This document shows, in pieces, positions 1 to 7,296 of a DNA stretch of 35,738 nucleotides. Origin of the DNA: a virus. The position numbers were made by a program, and so were the translations under genes. The DNA is taken from positions 1 through 35,738 of the IMG/VR virus record IMGVR_UViG_3300037147_000039; one strand, written 5' to 3'. The notes below the pieces were generated by a model, which was not told the origin of the DNA, did no database searches, and worked only from the letters and a program-made list of their open reading frames with translations. The stretch's first letter is position 1. The number at the start of each line of letters is the position of its first letter.

Positions 1-64
1 AACAAACCTAACAGGGAAAGGCTGCAACTACTATATTTGGGTTCGACTCCCGAACGCCCCACCA
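1..64 (+). tRNA. tRNA-like 3' end (T arm, acceptor strand, CCA), 5' part outside window
   Basis: A canonical T arm is visible: stem TTGGG (37-41), loop TTCGACT (42-48), stem CCCGA (49-53). It is followed by a seven-base acceptor strand ACGCCCC (54-60), discriminator A and an encoded CCA (62-64). It lies on the plus strand, opposite to nearly all genes here. The bases before the T arm do not fold into a normal anticodon arm: no 5-bp stem with a 7-nt loop and T33 can be placed before a 4-5 nt variable loop. The element may therefore be the 3' end of a tmRNA, an intron-interrupted tRNA or another tRNA-like RNA. The matching 5' acceptor strand (GGGGCGT) would lie outside the window. Confidence 0.6.
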
Positions 65-65
65 A

Positions 66-593
66 TTAGTTCAGCTTGTTCTTTAGCCCTTGAAGCTCTA
101 TCTCAGTCATCCCGTTCCCGATTTTTGTAGCTCCATTGTTATCTACATCGAATGCAACCCAACGGCCTGATGCAAAGCTGACAACGACCCACCATTCACC
201 GTCGTGTGGGCGATGATTTGATTTGACGAATACGTACTTGTCAGCCGGGATGTCACGCTTGACAGTCTTTCGGTAGCCCCAGTTCAGAAGAGTTTGTTGC
301 GCCTTCTTAAACTCTCGCATTCCGACCTTCAGCTTTTTCTCGATTGCCGGGTTACGTGCAAATGGATCGCCACCTTGCCAGATGTCGCCCGTCATCCCAC
401 CACCGCTCTGATCCGTTTTAGAAGCCGTGCCCTTCAACTGGTCGATGTTCAATCCGTGTTTATTCGCCAGCTTTACAGCCTTGTCCATTGCATTTTCGCC
501 TTCGGCGTCTGAGCCGGGCCGCTGTGCAAGTCGCAATAGACCGATGATCGTCTGTTCTGGGGATTCAGCTATGAATTGACTAAACGTCAGCAT
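66..593 (-). CDS. Putative capsid-targeted internal protein, unknown function
   Basis: The 175-aa product is not recognised over its body. Its N-terminus MLTFSQFIAE closely resembles the capsid-targeting sequence of T4 internal proteins (MKTYQEFIAE), which ends in a Glu where the gp21 prohead protease cuts. The 134-aa protein ending at 11332 starts almost identically (MLTFVQFIVE). Residues 14-50 look helical, and the C-terminal half (about 95-175) is mixed alpha/beta with a W-W-V-V-V-S-F strand. The ATG sits 3 nt after the TAG of the upstream gene with no Shine-Dalgarno sequence, so translation is probably coupled. Inference: a small protein packaged in the capsid. Confidence 0.7.
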   Translation of the reverse strand: MLTFSQFIAESPEQTIIGLLRLAQRPGSDAEGENAMDKAVKLANKHGLNIDQLKGTASKTDQSGGGMTGDIWQGGDPFARNPAIEKKLKVGMREFKKAQQTLLNWGYRKTVKRDIPADKYVFVKSNHRPHDGEWWVVVSFASGRWVAFDVDNNGATKIGNGMTEIELQGLKNKLN

Positions 594-596
594 ATA

Positions 597-2150
597 CTAT
601 TCTAGATCGGATCGGTATTCTAGATCGTGAAGGCGCTTGTGATTTCCATCAGCATCAATCATAATCCTACCGTGGTTCCTGTGTTCGTAGTAGTCATGAG
701 TTGGATGCGCTTTTGACAACCCATGCAAATGTGACCATCCACCACGAGTCAAATCGTTGTGCATGGACTGAGGAATATGAACCGGCCCTGGTGACTTGGG
801 CAGCACATCTTCGATTTTGACTTTTTTCACTTCATCCAAGGGTTCAGTTTGTTTGAACGCCAGTTCGACGAGCATGCATTTGAAGTCCATGTCCTTGTCG
901 GAAGTAAACTCAAATTCAACGGATTCCATTTTGCAACGAACCCGTTCCGCACTGACGATCTCATTCATCTGGGCGGCTCTCTTTGCAGGAATCAAATTGT
1001 GCATCACAATTTTGTTTCCTTCGATGGCGTACTGTTCGTTTTTCATTTGGTTATTCTGATTGTCTTGGCTGTCTGCCTCTCCCGCTTCCTTTGCCTGTGC
1101 AATCGGGCCGGAGGATGTTTCCTTATCGATGATCTTCATGCGATTTGAGCCATAGCCCTTTTTGTTGATCCATCGCAAAATGTCCAACGGGTTCTTGCCA
1201 CGGAAACGATCAACAACATTGTTTTGGCGATCCTTCACTGTGACGGAATAGTCTTTGCCAATTTCCAAGGTCATACCCTTCTTAGAAACGGTTTCCTTTG
1301 GCACTACCGGCTCATTGGTTGCGACCGGAGCATCTTGTGATTGTGGAGAACTGGGCGTTGTCGCATCAGGATTTGATTCTGCCGCAATGCCGTCGCCTTC
1401 CGGGGCTTCTTTTTTGTCGGCATCGGCAGTAGCATCTTGACCAGGAGCAGGCTGGCCATCTTGACCAGCAGGAGCGGGCTGGCCGGTGATAGGAGTAGGC
1501 GGTGCCGAAGCTTGCGTCTGTCCTTCGTTCTCTTTACCATTGACGGCTTGGTCGAATGCAGATGGAGTGCCGCCCTTCTTGATTTGATAAAAGCTGCGGT
1601 ATTCGTGTTTCTTCGTTAATTCGAGTGTGTAATCCGGGTCGGTGGCAACTACGTCCATTGTGACGGAGCGCAACACCATTTTCAATTTACCATTTCCAAG
1701 GTCGTCTAGGATCAAATTTTTTGGAGCAGCTTTGCGAAGAAAATCTACTAGACCGTGTGTGATGGTGATCCATACGATAAGTGAATCTTCGTGTGAAAGC
1801 GATGTGTCCCATTTCATGTAGAACGTGGGGTTTCGATTTGAAAAGAACGTGACATAGAAAACGCCATCGCCCGTTTGATCCGGGGCCGGTTGACCCTGCG
1901 GAATCACATCTTGCGCTCCGGCGCTACTAGTATCTTGACCCGAACTCGATTGCGGCGGTGCAGACTGATCCGGTGTCGGAGAAGAAACCTGATGAAAGGT
2001 CACTCGAATTTCAGCGCCATCGGGTGCGATGAATCCAAACTTCCAAATGGACGCAGATTTCCCGTCCGTCTCCTGGCGTTGTGTGATCCAAGCCCACTGG
2101 GAGGGTTGCGGTGGCATACCCGTGCCGTCGTCTTCAAGTAGATTGTCCAT
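597..2150 (-). CDS. Hypothetical protein with Pro/Gln/Ala-rich linkers and a C-terminal His-rich module
   Basis: The 517-aa product is not assigned to a family. A structured N-terminal part (about 15-200, with W-A-W-I and Y-V-T-F-F strands) is interrupted near 60-95 by a P/Q/S/A-rich linker. Residues about 205-285 form a second low-complexity linker with G-Q-P-A-P-x-G-Q-D repeats. A conserved region around 290-450 follows. The last 60 residues (G-G-W-S-H-L...H-D-Y-Y-E-H...G-R-I-M-I) resemble the His-rich modules of the proteins at 22101-25174. The ATG lies 6 nt after a CTAAATA late-type motif that overlaps the stop of the JAMM gene. This suggests a late, virion-associated or internal protein. 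Confidence 0.75.
   Translation of the reverse strand: MDNLLEDDGTGMPPQPSQWAWITQRQETDGKSASIWKFGFIAPDGAEIRVTFHQVSSPTPDQSAPPQSSSGQDTSSAGAQDVIPQGQPAPDQTGDGVFYVTFFSNRNPTFYMKWDTSLSHEDSLIVWITITHGLVDFLRKAAPKNLILDDLGNGKLKMVLRSVTMDVVATDPDYTLELTKKHEYRSFYQIKKGGTPSAFDQAVNGKENEGQTQASAPPTPITGQPAPAGQDGQPAPGQDATADADKKEAPEGDGIAAESNPDATTPSSPQSQDAPVATNEPVVPKETVSKKGMTLEIGKDYSVTVKDRQNNVVDRFRGKNPLDILRWINKKGYGSNRMKIIDKETSSGPIAQAKEAGEADSQDNQNNQMKNEQYAIEGNKIVMHNLIPAKRAAQMNEIVSAERVRCKMESVEFEFTSDKDMDFKCMLVELAFKQTEPLDEVKKVKIEDVLPKSPGPVHIPQSMHNDLTRGGWSHLHGLSKAHPTHDYYEHRNHGRIMIDADGNHKRLHDLEYRSDLE
1434..1484. repeat. In-frame tandem repeat coding the GQPAP-GQD linker
   Basis: Two neighbouring copies of 24 nt (1434-1457) and 27 nt (1458-1484) share ATCTTGACCAG and GGCTGGCC. 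The second copy has three extra bases, so the reading frame is kept. They encode G-Q-P-A-P-(A)-G-Q-D repeats, consistent with slippage-driven growth of a flexible linker. Confidence 0.8.
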
Positions 2151-2155
2151 GTAAG

Positions 2156-2653
2156 CTATTTAGTTTCTTTGACTTTAACTTCGGGGATTGGTCCCCAGAA
2201 TTTTGTACGAGCACGAAGGTTTCCATTTTGGCATTCGGTGACAAGACAAATTGCCATGACATAATCGGCTTTTGAACGATTCCAGTCACCTTCACTGGGA
2301 CTTGTGTCGGCATTGTAGATTTTGACTTCTTTTTTGTTGTATGGGTGGCTGTGGATGTCACCAAGAATCATCATAGAGTTTTTCTTGGCATATCGTTTTG
2401 CTTCGGCGACCCAAGCAACTTGAACCTTGACAATACTACGGCCACAAAACTTATCGACATTGGTCGGAAAGAACAGATCATCTATAACAATCCTACCTGT
2501 TTCTTTGTGTCCTAACAGGTAGGCGAAGGTTTCATTTGGAAACGATTCCTTAGCCCCCTTTTTGAAAAGAGCAGCGACTTTAGATGATACTTGAATAACA
2601 ACAGGCCGGTACGACTCACCCGGTCTTGAAGATAAAACGGTTTTTTGCCCCAT
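2156..2653 (-). CDS. JAMM/MPN (JAB) family metalloprotease
   Basis: The 165-aa product carries the zinc-binding JAMM signature: upstream Glu41 (N-E-T-F-A-Y-L-L-G), H101-S-H103-P, and S120-x-x-D123. The gap between the His pair and S-x-x-D is about 15 residues, longer than usual. JAMM proteins are Zn isopeptidases or peptidases; prokaryotic members include Cap3 of type II CBASS, partners of bacterial ubiquitin-like systems, and the peptidase domain of lambda tail protein K. No NlpC/P60 domain is fused, so this is a stand-alone JAB. A CTAAATA motif and a GGGGAGA Shine-Dalgarno precede the ATG, which suggests late, strong expression. The substrate is unknown: tail-protein processing and removal of host ubiquitin-like tags are both possible. 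Confidence 0.85.
   Translation of the reverse strand: MGQKTVLSSRPGESYRPVVIQVSSKVAALFKKGAKESFPNETFAYLLGHKETGRIVIDDLFFPTNVDKFCGRSIVKVQVAWVAEAKRYAKKNSMMILGDIHSHPYNKKEVKIYNADTSPSEGDWNRSKADYVMAICLVTECQNGNLRARTKFWGPIPEVKVKETK
2157..2163 (-). promoter_or_regulatory. CTAAATA late-type motif before the 597-2150 gene
   Basis: CTAAATA on the minus strand overlaps the TAG stop of the JAMM gene and ends 6 nt before the next ATG. It resembles the T4 late promoter core TATAAATA. A transcript starting about 6 nt downstream would be almost leaderless. Confidence 0.45.
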
Positions 2654-2673
2654 GCCCAGAGTCTCCCCACTGG

Positions 2674-2680
2674 TATTTAG
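2674..2680 (-). promoter_or_regulatory. CTAAATA late-type promoter of the JAMM gene
   Basis: CTAAATA lies in the 112-nt gap, 20 nt before the ATG at 2653, with GGGGAGA in between as ribosome-binding site. The spacing fits a T4-type late promoter (core TATAAATA). The rest of the gap shows no gene. Confidence 0.6.
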
Positions 2681-2765
2681 GGGTAATTTTGGTTTATCGG
2701 TTTAAGTTTTTCAACAACTTACAGGCTATATCCATCTAAGGGTAAGAATCTGTTTGGAAAATAAA

Positions 2766-3479
2766 TCAATAATTGCCGTTGCTGGGGCCGCTTTCGTCTC
2801 GATTACAGCCGAAATCGTCACCCGCATATCTCTGACGGGCGGCAAAGTCTTCGTCTAAAGCGGGCGCTGCTGGCTCTGGGAGCCTCCAGGAGCGCTCCAT
2901 GTCGGCTTTCATGGCCCAGAACATAAAACCCTGCCCACGGGCGTCATCTAGGGCGTTATGGGTGTGTTTTAGCTTAGGATTGAACCAGTTGCTTGGAAAA
3001 CGCTTCTTGGCGGCATTGTGGTAGGTGTTTTGGATGAGGGCCATGCCAAGAGTCTTCAAATCGAGGCAGGAGAACCCCACACAGGACTTGCCGAAGAACC
3101 GGCACAGGTAGTAATAGAGAAATGTGAAGTCGAAGCCAGCCGGATAAGCGATGCAGACCGGAGACGCATTGAGTTCATTTGTCATAGCAGCGACGGTGCT
3201 TTGAAAACGCTCCATCGCAAACAGCGGACCAACCCGATGTTCCATCAGTCTCTCCCAGATGCCGGGAAACTTGATTTCTTGTTCCTTCCACCAACGCATA
3301 GTGTCTGGGTCCTGGACTGCTCCGGGAAGTGGATTTAGATTATAGAGAACAGTTCGGACTTCTTTGCCTTCGTGATTGTAGAAGACGGCTCCGAATTGCA
3401 ACATTGAATTGACACCGGGGCACGGGCCGTCTGCTTCAATGTCAATTGAAATGTAATATTCTTTGATTTTTTTACCCAA
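2766..3479 (-). CDS. DEDDh 3'-5' exonuclease, DexA-like (paralogue 1)
   Basis: The 237-aa product has the DnaQ-fold exonuclease motifs: D-I-E-A-D-G (ExoI) near residue 13, G-F-D-F-T-F-L (ExoII) in the middle, and H-T-H-N-A-L-D-D-A (ExoIII) near 178. D-T-M-R-W-W-K-E-Q matches the S-T-I-E-W-W-K-N-Q segment I recall from T4 DexA, so the closest relative is probably phage exonuclease A. A second copy lies at 17632-18210. No ATG precedes the ExoI motif; the likely start is TTG at 3479, overlapping the previous gene by 8 nt. About 30 disordered residues follow the domain. Likely role: degrading DNA ends during replication, repair or host DNA turnover. Confidence 0.85.
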   Translation of the reverse strand: MGKKIKEYYISIDIEADGPCPGVNSMLQFGAVFYNHEGKEVRTVLYNLNPLPGAVQDPDTMRWWKEQEIKFPGIWERLMEHRVGPLFAMERFQSTVAAMTNELNASPVCIAYPAGFDFTFLYYYLCRFFGKSCVGFSCLDLKTLGMALIQNTYHNAAKKRFPSNWFNPKLKHTHNALDDARGQGFMFWAMKADMERSWRLPEPAAPALDEDFAARQRYAGDDFGCNRDESGPSNGNY

Positions 3480-3903
3480 GTTGTTTCATCTTTGCAATTT
3501 TGATGAGATCAGGAAACGCCATATTGATAGTTTCCACGGTCAAGTTGTATTCGCCCATGTCTTTTTTTATGACTCTGATGAGGAATTGTGCGTCTTTTGG
3601 ATCGATGGATTCAAGTATTTGTGCTAGAATTTCCTTGCGGCGGGGAAGCCCAACCTTTGAACCCTTCAAGAAGATGTAGAGGCGACGGGATTCGATCATC
3701 AACGAGTTTGATGAGAAGCCGTCAACTTCCTCGTTCTCCCGAAAGATCGGAATTTCAACTTCAAATTCTACGGACGGATCGTAAGCGGCAATGAGAAATT
3801 GGCGCAGCAGAAGACTGTTGTTAGTACCCAGTATCGTTGCTTGATCTTCGGGATCGTGTGGAATCAATTCTTCAAAAATTTCTGAAATAAGTTTGTGTTG
3901 CAT
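3472..3903 (-). CDS. Conserved T4-like phage protein (resembles DUF6433)
   Basis: The 143-aa product begins M-Q-H-K-L-I-S-E-I-F-E-E-L and ends with a helical segment (D-P-K-D-A-Q-F-L-I-R-V-I-K-K-D, then F-P-D-L-I). From memory this layout matches a family common in T4-like marine myoviruses, annotated DUF6433, of unknown function. The C-terminal part also recalls the helical N-terminal region of phage DNA ligases, but no ligase catalytic domain is present. It sits between an exonuclease and RNase H, so a DNA-metabolism role is possible but unproven. Confidence 0.75.
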   Translation of the reverse strand: MQHKLISEIFEELIPHDPEDQATILGTNNSLLLRQFLIAAYDPSVEFEVEIPIFRENEEVDGFSSNSLMIESRRLYIFLKGSKVGLPRRKEILAQILESIDPKDAQFLIRVIKKDMGEYNLTVETINMAFPDLIKIAKMKQLG

Positions 3904-3924
3904 ACACCTATATATGCCTCTTTA

Positions 3925-4827
3925 TTAGAAGTCCCGAATCAATTCAAGAAGATTTTTCATTCGATATTTGACGAAGTATCCGTAGATTTTACTCTTGTCG
4001 CCTTCAATCGGCATGGCCCAATCTTCTAAGATTGCGGCTTGAATTTCTGGTGGAATTTGATTCAGGTCGATCATCTTTTCGTTGCGTCGATAATTCTTAA
4101 TGGTCGTTTCGTCACAAAACTCTTCCGGTCTTTGATTCAACCAGACTTCCAATTTCGTTTTGCGAATTGGGCTTTGACGCAGCCCTTTTGTTACCAGAAC
4201 GTCGTCGGCGCTCAAAAAATTTGGAACACCATCTCGTTTGTCGCCACAGATGATGTGTTCTCGCAGAAACCGTGGTGGATCAGGATCGGTTAGAAATTCA
4301 TCTTGAATAGGAGCGTATTGCATGACGTTCGGGTAGGCTTGTAGTTGGATGAAGTCTTGGTCACCCGACACGATAAGAACCGGCTCATCATGAAAATTCT
4401 TGGCCAATACCCCGATTATGTCGTCGGCTTCAGCCAACGGCACATTCATGACTTTGTAGGGGAAATACTTTTTCAGTTCATCCCGGAGGGCATCCACGAC
4501 TTCAAATACCTGTCCCCAGTTGATTCCCGAATCTTCTCGATCCTTCTTGCGGTGGGCCTTGTATTGCGAATAGTACGTCTTCCTCCAATAGGTGTGATTG
4601 TCGGTGCAGATTACCATCTGGCCGTACTTCGATCCGAACTTTCGATTGTTCTTTCGGATCGAGTTCAGAATCATGTGGCGCAAGAGGTTGGGTTCAACGT
4701 TTGACTGAATTTGCCGACCAGTGTCATCGGTAACTTCATCATTTTTCTTGAGTTGTTGATAGAGATTGCCGATGCACGTCTGTGAGTAGTCCAATAAAAT
4801 CATGAGATGCTTACTTGCATCTATCAT
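3925..4827 (-). CDS. rnh: T4 RNase H-type 5'-3' exonuclease / flap nuclease
   Basis: The 300-aa product belongs to the FEN-1/5'-nuclease superfamily and matches T4 RNase H (305 aa) in length and order. It has D13 in L-L-D-Y-S-Q, C-T-D-N near 75, the E-A-D-D cluster at 133-136, S-G-D-Q-D at 154-158 and G-D-K-R-D-G at 195-200. The C-terminal I-Y-G-Y-F-V-K-Y segment also matches the T4 protein. The enzyme removes lagging-strand RNA primers and 5' flaps. The ATG at 4827 overlaps a possible -10 box, so the in-frame ATG at 4803 (M9), just before the catalytic core, is an alternative start. Confidence 0.9.
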   Translation of the reverse strand: MIDASKHLMILLDYSQTCIGNLYQQLKKNDEVTDDTGRQIQSNVEPNLLRHMILNSIRKNNRKFGSKYGQMVICTDNHTYWRKTYYSQYKAHRKKDREDSGINWGQVFEVVDALRDELKKYFPYKVMNVPLAEADDIIGVLAKNFHDEPVLIVSGDQDFIQLQAYPNVMQYAPIQDEFLTDPDPPRFLREHIICGDKRDGVPNFLSADDVLVTKGLRQSPIRKTKLEVWLNQRPEEFCDETTIKNYRRNEKMIDLNQIPPEIQAAILEDWAMPIEGDKSKIYGYFVKYRMKNLLELIRDF

Positions 4828-4850
4828 CTCACGGTTTTGAAATTTGTCTA
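4822..4850 (-). promoter_or_regulatory. Candidate early promoter (TAGACA-N17-ATGATA) before rnh
   Basis: -35 TAGACA at 4845-4850, a 17-nt spacer, -10 ATGATA at 4822-4827, followed by GATG. The spacing matches the other TTGACA-type sites here. The -10 overlaps the first ATG of rnh, so use of this promoter would imply the M9 start. Confidence 0.35.
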
Positions 4851-5201
4851 CTCTGGGTCTGATAGGTCCGGTTCGGCCCGGAAGGTATAGCGATCACCTG
4901 TGCCGCCACAAAGCGCTTTGCGTAGCCCTTCGGCGGTCCACCCTACGATGACGACTGATTCGGTGGCATACCCGTTCACGCCACCAAAACTAGGCAATGG
5001 CATCATTTGCAAATTCCAATTGCCGGTATGGAAGGTCTTTCGATCAATTGGCTTTAGACGTAGATGAAGGCGTTGGGGTTCTTCGCAGAATGGAGTCTTG
5101 TAAGTGAAGACGGCCCAATTACCATTGATAGTCGCTTCGGTTTTTGACCAGTAGGATTTCAGCGCCACGGCCTGCATTTCTTCAAACGTTGTTTCGATCA
5201 T
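4848..5201 (-). CDS. Hypothetical protein, 117 aa
   Basis: Not recognised. The product is a compact beta-rich globular protein with two conserved-looking segments, N-G-N-W-A-V-F-T-Y-K-T-P-F and V-V-I-V-G-W-T-A-E-G-L-R-K-A-L. It starts at an ATG overlapping the TGA of the upstream 79-aa gene (ATGA), so the two are co-transcribed and translationally coupled. It lies in the early-type operon that leads into RNase H. Confidence 0.7.
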   Translation of the reverse strand: MIETTFEEMQAVALKSYWSKTEATINGNWAVFTYKTPFCEEPQRLHLRLKPIDRKTFHTGNWNLQMMPLPSFGGVNGYATESVVIVGWTAEGLRKALCGGTGDRYTFRAEPDLSDPE

Positions 5202-5437
5202 TTTTCTTTTCTAATTTCCTTTACCGAAGATGCAGGAATCCACACCCCGGCGTGGACGATACCGTTTTGTTGAACCGACCGGCCAAACTCTTCGAGACTG
5301 GCAGAGGATTGACGCATGAAACTTGCCAATTCTGGTGATTGAATTTTACCACAAAACTGGGTGCTGTTTGTCACCACCCGTTCATAGGTGATGACGTAAG
5401 TTTTCAGCTTTGCCTCTGCTGCTTTGGTGTGCCACAT
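5198..5437 (-). CDS. Hypothetical protein, 79 aa
   Basis: Not recognised. A short strand-rich N-terminus (T-Y-V-I-T-Y-E-R-V-V) is followed by a helix with S-F-M-R-Q-S-S-A-S-L-E-E-F, then V-W-I-P-A-S-S-V-K-E-I. The ATG lies 1 nt after the TGA of the 152-aa gene, and its own stop overlaps the next ATG. It is therefore the middle member of a tightly coupled three-gene run. Confidence 0.65.
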   Translation of the reverse strand: MWHTKAAEAKLKTYVITYERVVTNSTQFCGKIQSPELASFMRQSSASLEEFGRSVQQNGIVHAGVWIPASSVKEIRKEK

Positions 5438-5438
5438 G

Positions 5439-5897
5439 TCAACATGCCTGTTGTGTCGGCACCAGAGGTATTGGAACCGGCTCGCTGTTCACATAGACGT
5501 TTGGGTCGAAGTGCATTGGAAATATCGGCAGAATGTCCTTGTTCGTCGGGAATGCCCACGGCACAGCGTACTTGCGCTCACACCAACCACATTGTGAGTA
5601 GGTGTCACCTTTTTGGTAGGTCGGCACACGATGAAACTTCCGACAAAACCAGACACCAACAATATCAAGAATTCGACCAAACCCCCGTTCTTCCGGTACG
5701 AACACTGGTTTTGGTTCCACATCCGCATTATCCATATGATGGTGAACCAATTCATCTCGACGATGTTTGATTGCCGCCCAGCGATCACGAACCTTGCAAG
5801 CCGGGGTTTCACGTAACAAATTGCGCAGATCAGTGTTCTCTGTATAATACTCAAGATGCTGTTCTTTGCAAGGAGGAAAACCAATTATGATTGCCAC
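5439..5897 (-). CDS. Hypothetical Cys/His-containing protein, 152 aa (GTG start)
   Basis: Not recognised. The chosen frame starts at GTG 5897. The N-terminal half is helical and basic; the second half has W-F-C-R-K-F-H-R and S-Q-C-G-W-C-E-R-K-Y-A, which may bind zinc. An overlapping minus-strand frame (5489-5884) is open, but its composition looks random and lacks the Cys cluster. No good Shine-Dalgarno precedes the GTG, and a candidate promoter lies only 10-38 nt upstream, so the start is uncertain. The gene heads the 5897-4848 run. Confidence 0.6.
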   Translation of the reverse strand: MAIIIGFPPCKEQHLEYYTENTDLRNLLRETPACKVRDRWAAIKHRRDELVHHHMDNADVEPKPVFVPEERGFGRILDIVGVWFCRKFHRVPTYQKGDTYSQCGWCERKYAVPWAFPTNKDILPIFPMHFDPNVYVNSEPVPIPLVPTQQAC

Positions 5898-5906
5898 GAA
5901 ACTTCA

Positions 5907-5935
5907 TCTTAACACAGGCGTATCTAAACTGTCAA
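5907..5935 (-). promoter_or_regulatory. Candidate early promoter (TTGACA-N17-TTAAGA)
   Basis: -35 TTGACA at 5930-5935 and -10 TTAAGA at 5907-5912, with exactly 17 nt between. It directly follows the stop of the 256-aa gene and faces the 5897-4848 run. The predicted start (about 5900) leaves almost no leader before the GTG. Confidence 0.5.
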
Positions 5936-6706
5936 CTAGTTTACAACTATTCGTAAGATGATGGTATCCCGGTTCAGACGAGGTGAGATGGCTTGAGGCA
6001 CCGCCTTGATACGGTCCCAGGATTTCTTTCCGACCATGAAATCGTGAATTTGTTGGGCAGGTTTGCGAATCGTTTTTGTGGCAGACCGTTTAGTGTCGTA
6101 ATCCAAAATGGTTGTGCCCTTCGCCGTCAGGCCGCTCTCACCAGTGGCGTAGTAGCAACCCAGCTTCCGAGTCTTTGTGTTGTAAACCCACATCTCAGAG
6201 GCACCTACAAGTTCTTTGGGATGGATACTGGTTTGCTTCGTCTCGGCATCGGCTTCCAGGTAAAGCACTTTCTTGACAATCAGTTCTGGTGCCTTGACTT
6301 TCTTTTTGCGTTGGCCTGCCGCCCGAATCCTGCCGTTTGCATTGGCATCGGGTTTCATCGCTTTGATCGCTTTCAAATACTCAACGGCAAGTTGCATTTT
6401 AGGCTTGTCGTAGAAGGAAAAGCATTCCTTGCAGTAGGTGTCATTGGAGAGCGCTCCTTTGATCCCTTCCAGGGTGAGATTGAGTTTGTTGTTTACTTCA
6501 GCAAGGTCTTTGGTAGTCAGTTTCTTGAGTTGGTTGATGCTGGCTTCGTCAAATTTCTTTTGCTTGTTGAGTCGGATGCGATCTAGCAATGCATCTATGT
6601 GGGCCAAGGCAAGGCCGACAGGATTGTCACTCTGTTTGAAGAGCCACGAAGGATTCTTTTGAGATCGGGTGTGTGTAAATGAATTTTTCTTTCGCTTCTG
6701 TCTCAT
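5936..6706 (-). CDS. Conserved phage hypothetical protein, 256 aa
   Basis: No function recognised. A basic N-terminus (M-R-Q-K-R-K-K-N) is followed by helical segments (about 25-120) containing Y-C-K-E-C. A Lys/Arg-rich linker (near 125-140) leads to a beta-rich C-terminal domain with S-E-M-W-V-Y-N-T-K-T-R-K-L-G-C-Y-Y-A and K-G-T-T-I-L-D-Y-D. From memory, T4-like cyanophages encode proteins with a similar W-V-Y-N-T-K...K-G-T segment of unknown function. The basic character suggests nucleic-acid contact. A candidate TTGACT promoter lies just upstream, directly after the lysin terminator. Confidence 0.75.
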   Translation of the reverse strand: MRQKRKKNSFTHTRSQKNPSWLFKQSDNPVGLALAHIDALLDRIRLNKQKKFDEASINQLKKLTTKDLAEVNNKLNLTLEGIKGALSNDTYCKECFSFYDKPKMQLAVEYLKAIKAMKPDANANGRIRAAGQRKKKVKAPELIVKKVLYLEADAETKQTSIHPKELVGASEMWVYNTKTRKLGCYYATGESGLTAKGTTILDYDTKRSATKTIRKPAQQIHDFMVGKKSWDRIKAVPQAISPRLNRDTIILRIVVN

Positions 6707-6730
6707 CTATCGATCCGGTACCTGAAGTCC

Positions 6731-6759
6731 CATCATATCTTGTTTTCAAGATTAGTCAA
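6731..6759 (-). promoter_or_regulatory. Candidate early promoter (TTGACT-N17-ATGATG)
   Basis: -35 TTGACT at 6754-6759, a 17-nt spacer, -10 ATGATG at 6731-6736. It starts right at the end of the U-tract of the upstream terminator and would restart transcription for the 5936-6706 gene with a leader of about 18 nt. Confidence 0.5.
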
Positions 6760-6788
6760 CTAAAAAGAAAGGGCGGGACTCCCGCCCT
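6760..6788 (-). terminator. Rho-independent terminator after the lysin gene
   Basis: On the minus strand AGGGCGG and CCGCCCT (6782-6788 and 6770-6776) form a 7-bp GC-rich stem with a 5-nt loop, followed by TTTCTTTTTA. It begins 6 nt beyond the lysin stop codon. Confidence 0.85.
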
Positions 6789-6793
6789 GCTAT

Positions 6794-7291
6794 TTATGGT
6801 TGTCGGTAAAAGATGTGACCACCGATCCGTATGGTCGCTATCCATGCCACCGGAAAGTGACAATCGATTGGCCTGCGGAACGCAGTTGCTCCGTGTGTGG
6901 GGTCTTCAAAAAACTCTGGATAATACAACATGGCTGCGGCAAGATCCTGACACTCGGTCCACTGTATTTGGTTCTTTGCTCGGCGTCGCAATTTTTCATT
7001 GGACACCCAACAGAATTGCCTTGGTTTTTGTACCACTTCGCAAGTGGTTAAGTGGTTCTTCCACGCACGGTTGAGCACAACAAATGCTACCGCAATTTTA
7101 CCTTCTGTTGGTTGGTTACCAGCTTCATAATAGATTGTTTCAGCAAGACACCGCAGGGAAGCGGCCTCCAACCGCTGTTCACAATTCCCATTGCAATCTC
7201 CATAATCATTACGTGGCATGGCGACCGCTATGCCGCTCAATCCTAAAAACAACAATAGGAATAGAGCGACGGTTTGAATCGTCTGTCTCAT
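6794..7291 (-). CDS. SleB/Hydrolase_2-type cell-wall hydrolase (lysin) with signal peptide
   Basis: The 165-aa product starts with a signal peptide: a hydrophobic stretch at about 8-22, then A-V-A before residue 25. The mature part matches the SleB/CwlJ (Hydrolase_2) fold: L-A-E-T-I-Y-Y-E-A-G-N-Q (Glu56 probably catalytic), G-K-I-A-V-A-F-V-V-L-N-R, C-E-V-V-Q-K-P-R-Q-F-C-W, D-P-T-H-G-A-T-A-F and a C-terminal G-G-H-I-F-Y. Four or more cysteines suggest periplasmic disulfides. The enzyme cleaves peptidoglycan and probably acts as a secreted endolysin. The gene is flanked by a late-type ATAAATA motif and a strong terminator, so it forms its own transcription unit. Confidence 0.88.
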   Translation of the reverse strand: MRQTIQTVALFLLLFLGLSGIAVAMPRNDYGDCNGNCEQRLEAASLRCLAETIYYEAGNQPTEGKIAVAFVVLNRAWKNHLTTCEVVQKPRQFCWVSNEKLRRRAKNQIQWTECQDLAAAMLYYPEFFEDPTHGATAFRRPIDCHFPVAWIATIRIGGHIFYRQP

Positions 7292-7296
7292 TTTAT

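Noticed and set aside
849-1148. Several long plus-strand frames opposite the 597-2150 gene
   Set aside because: They are antisense shadows of a long coding region, with no ribosome-binding sites.
5489-5884. 131-aa minus-strand frame overlapping the 152-aa gene
   Set aside because: Its residues look random and it lacks the Cys/His segments seen in the chosen frame. Some doubt remains because the chosen frame starts with GTG.
5993-6586. 197-aa plus-strand open frame
   Set aside because: It lies entirely opposite the 256-aa minus-strand gene, which has a promoter and conserved-looking segments.
6791-6797. ATAAATA after the lysin stop as a late promoter
   Set aside because: It overlaps the lysin stop and is followed at once by the terminator, so it has no gene to serve.
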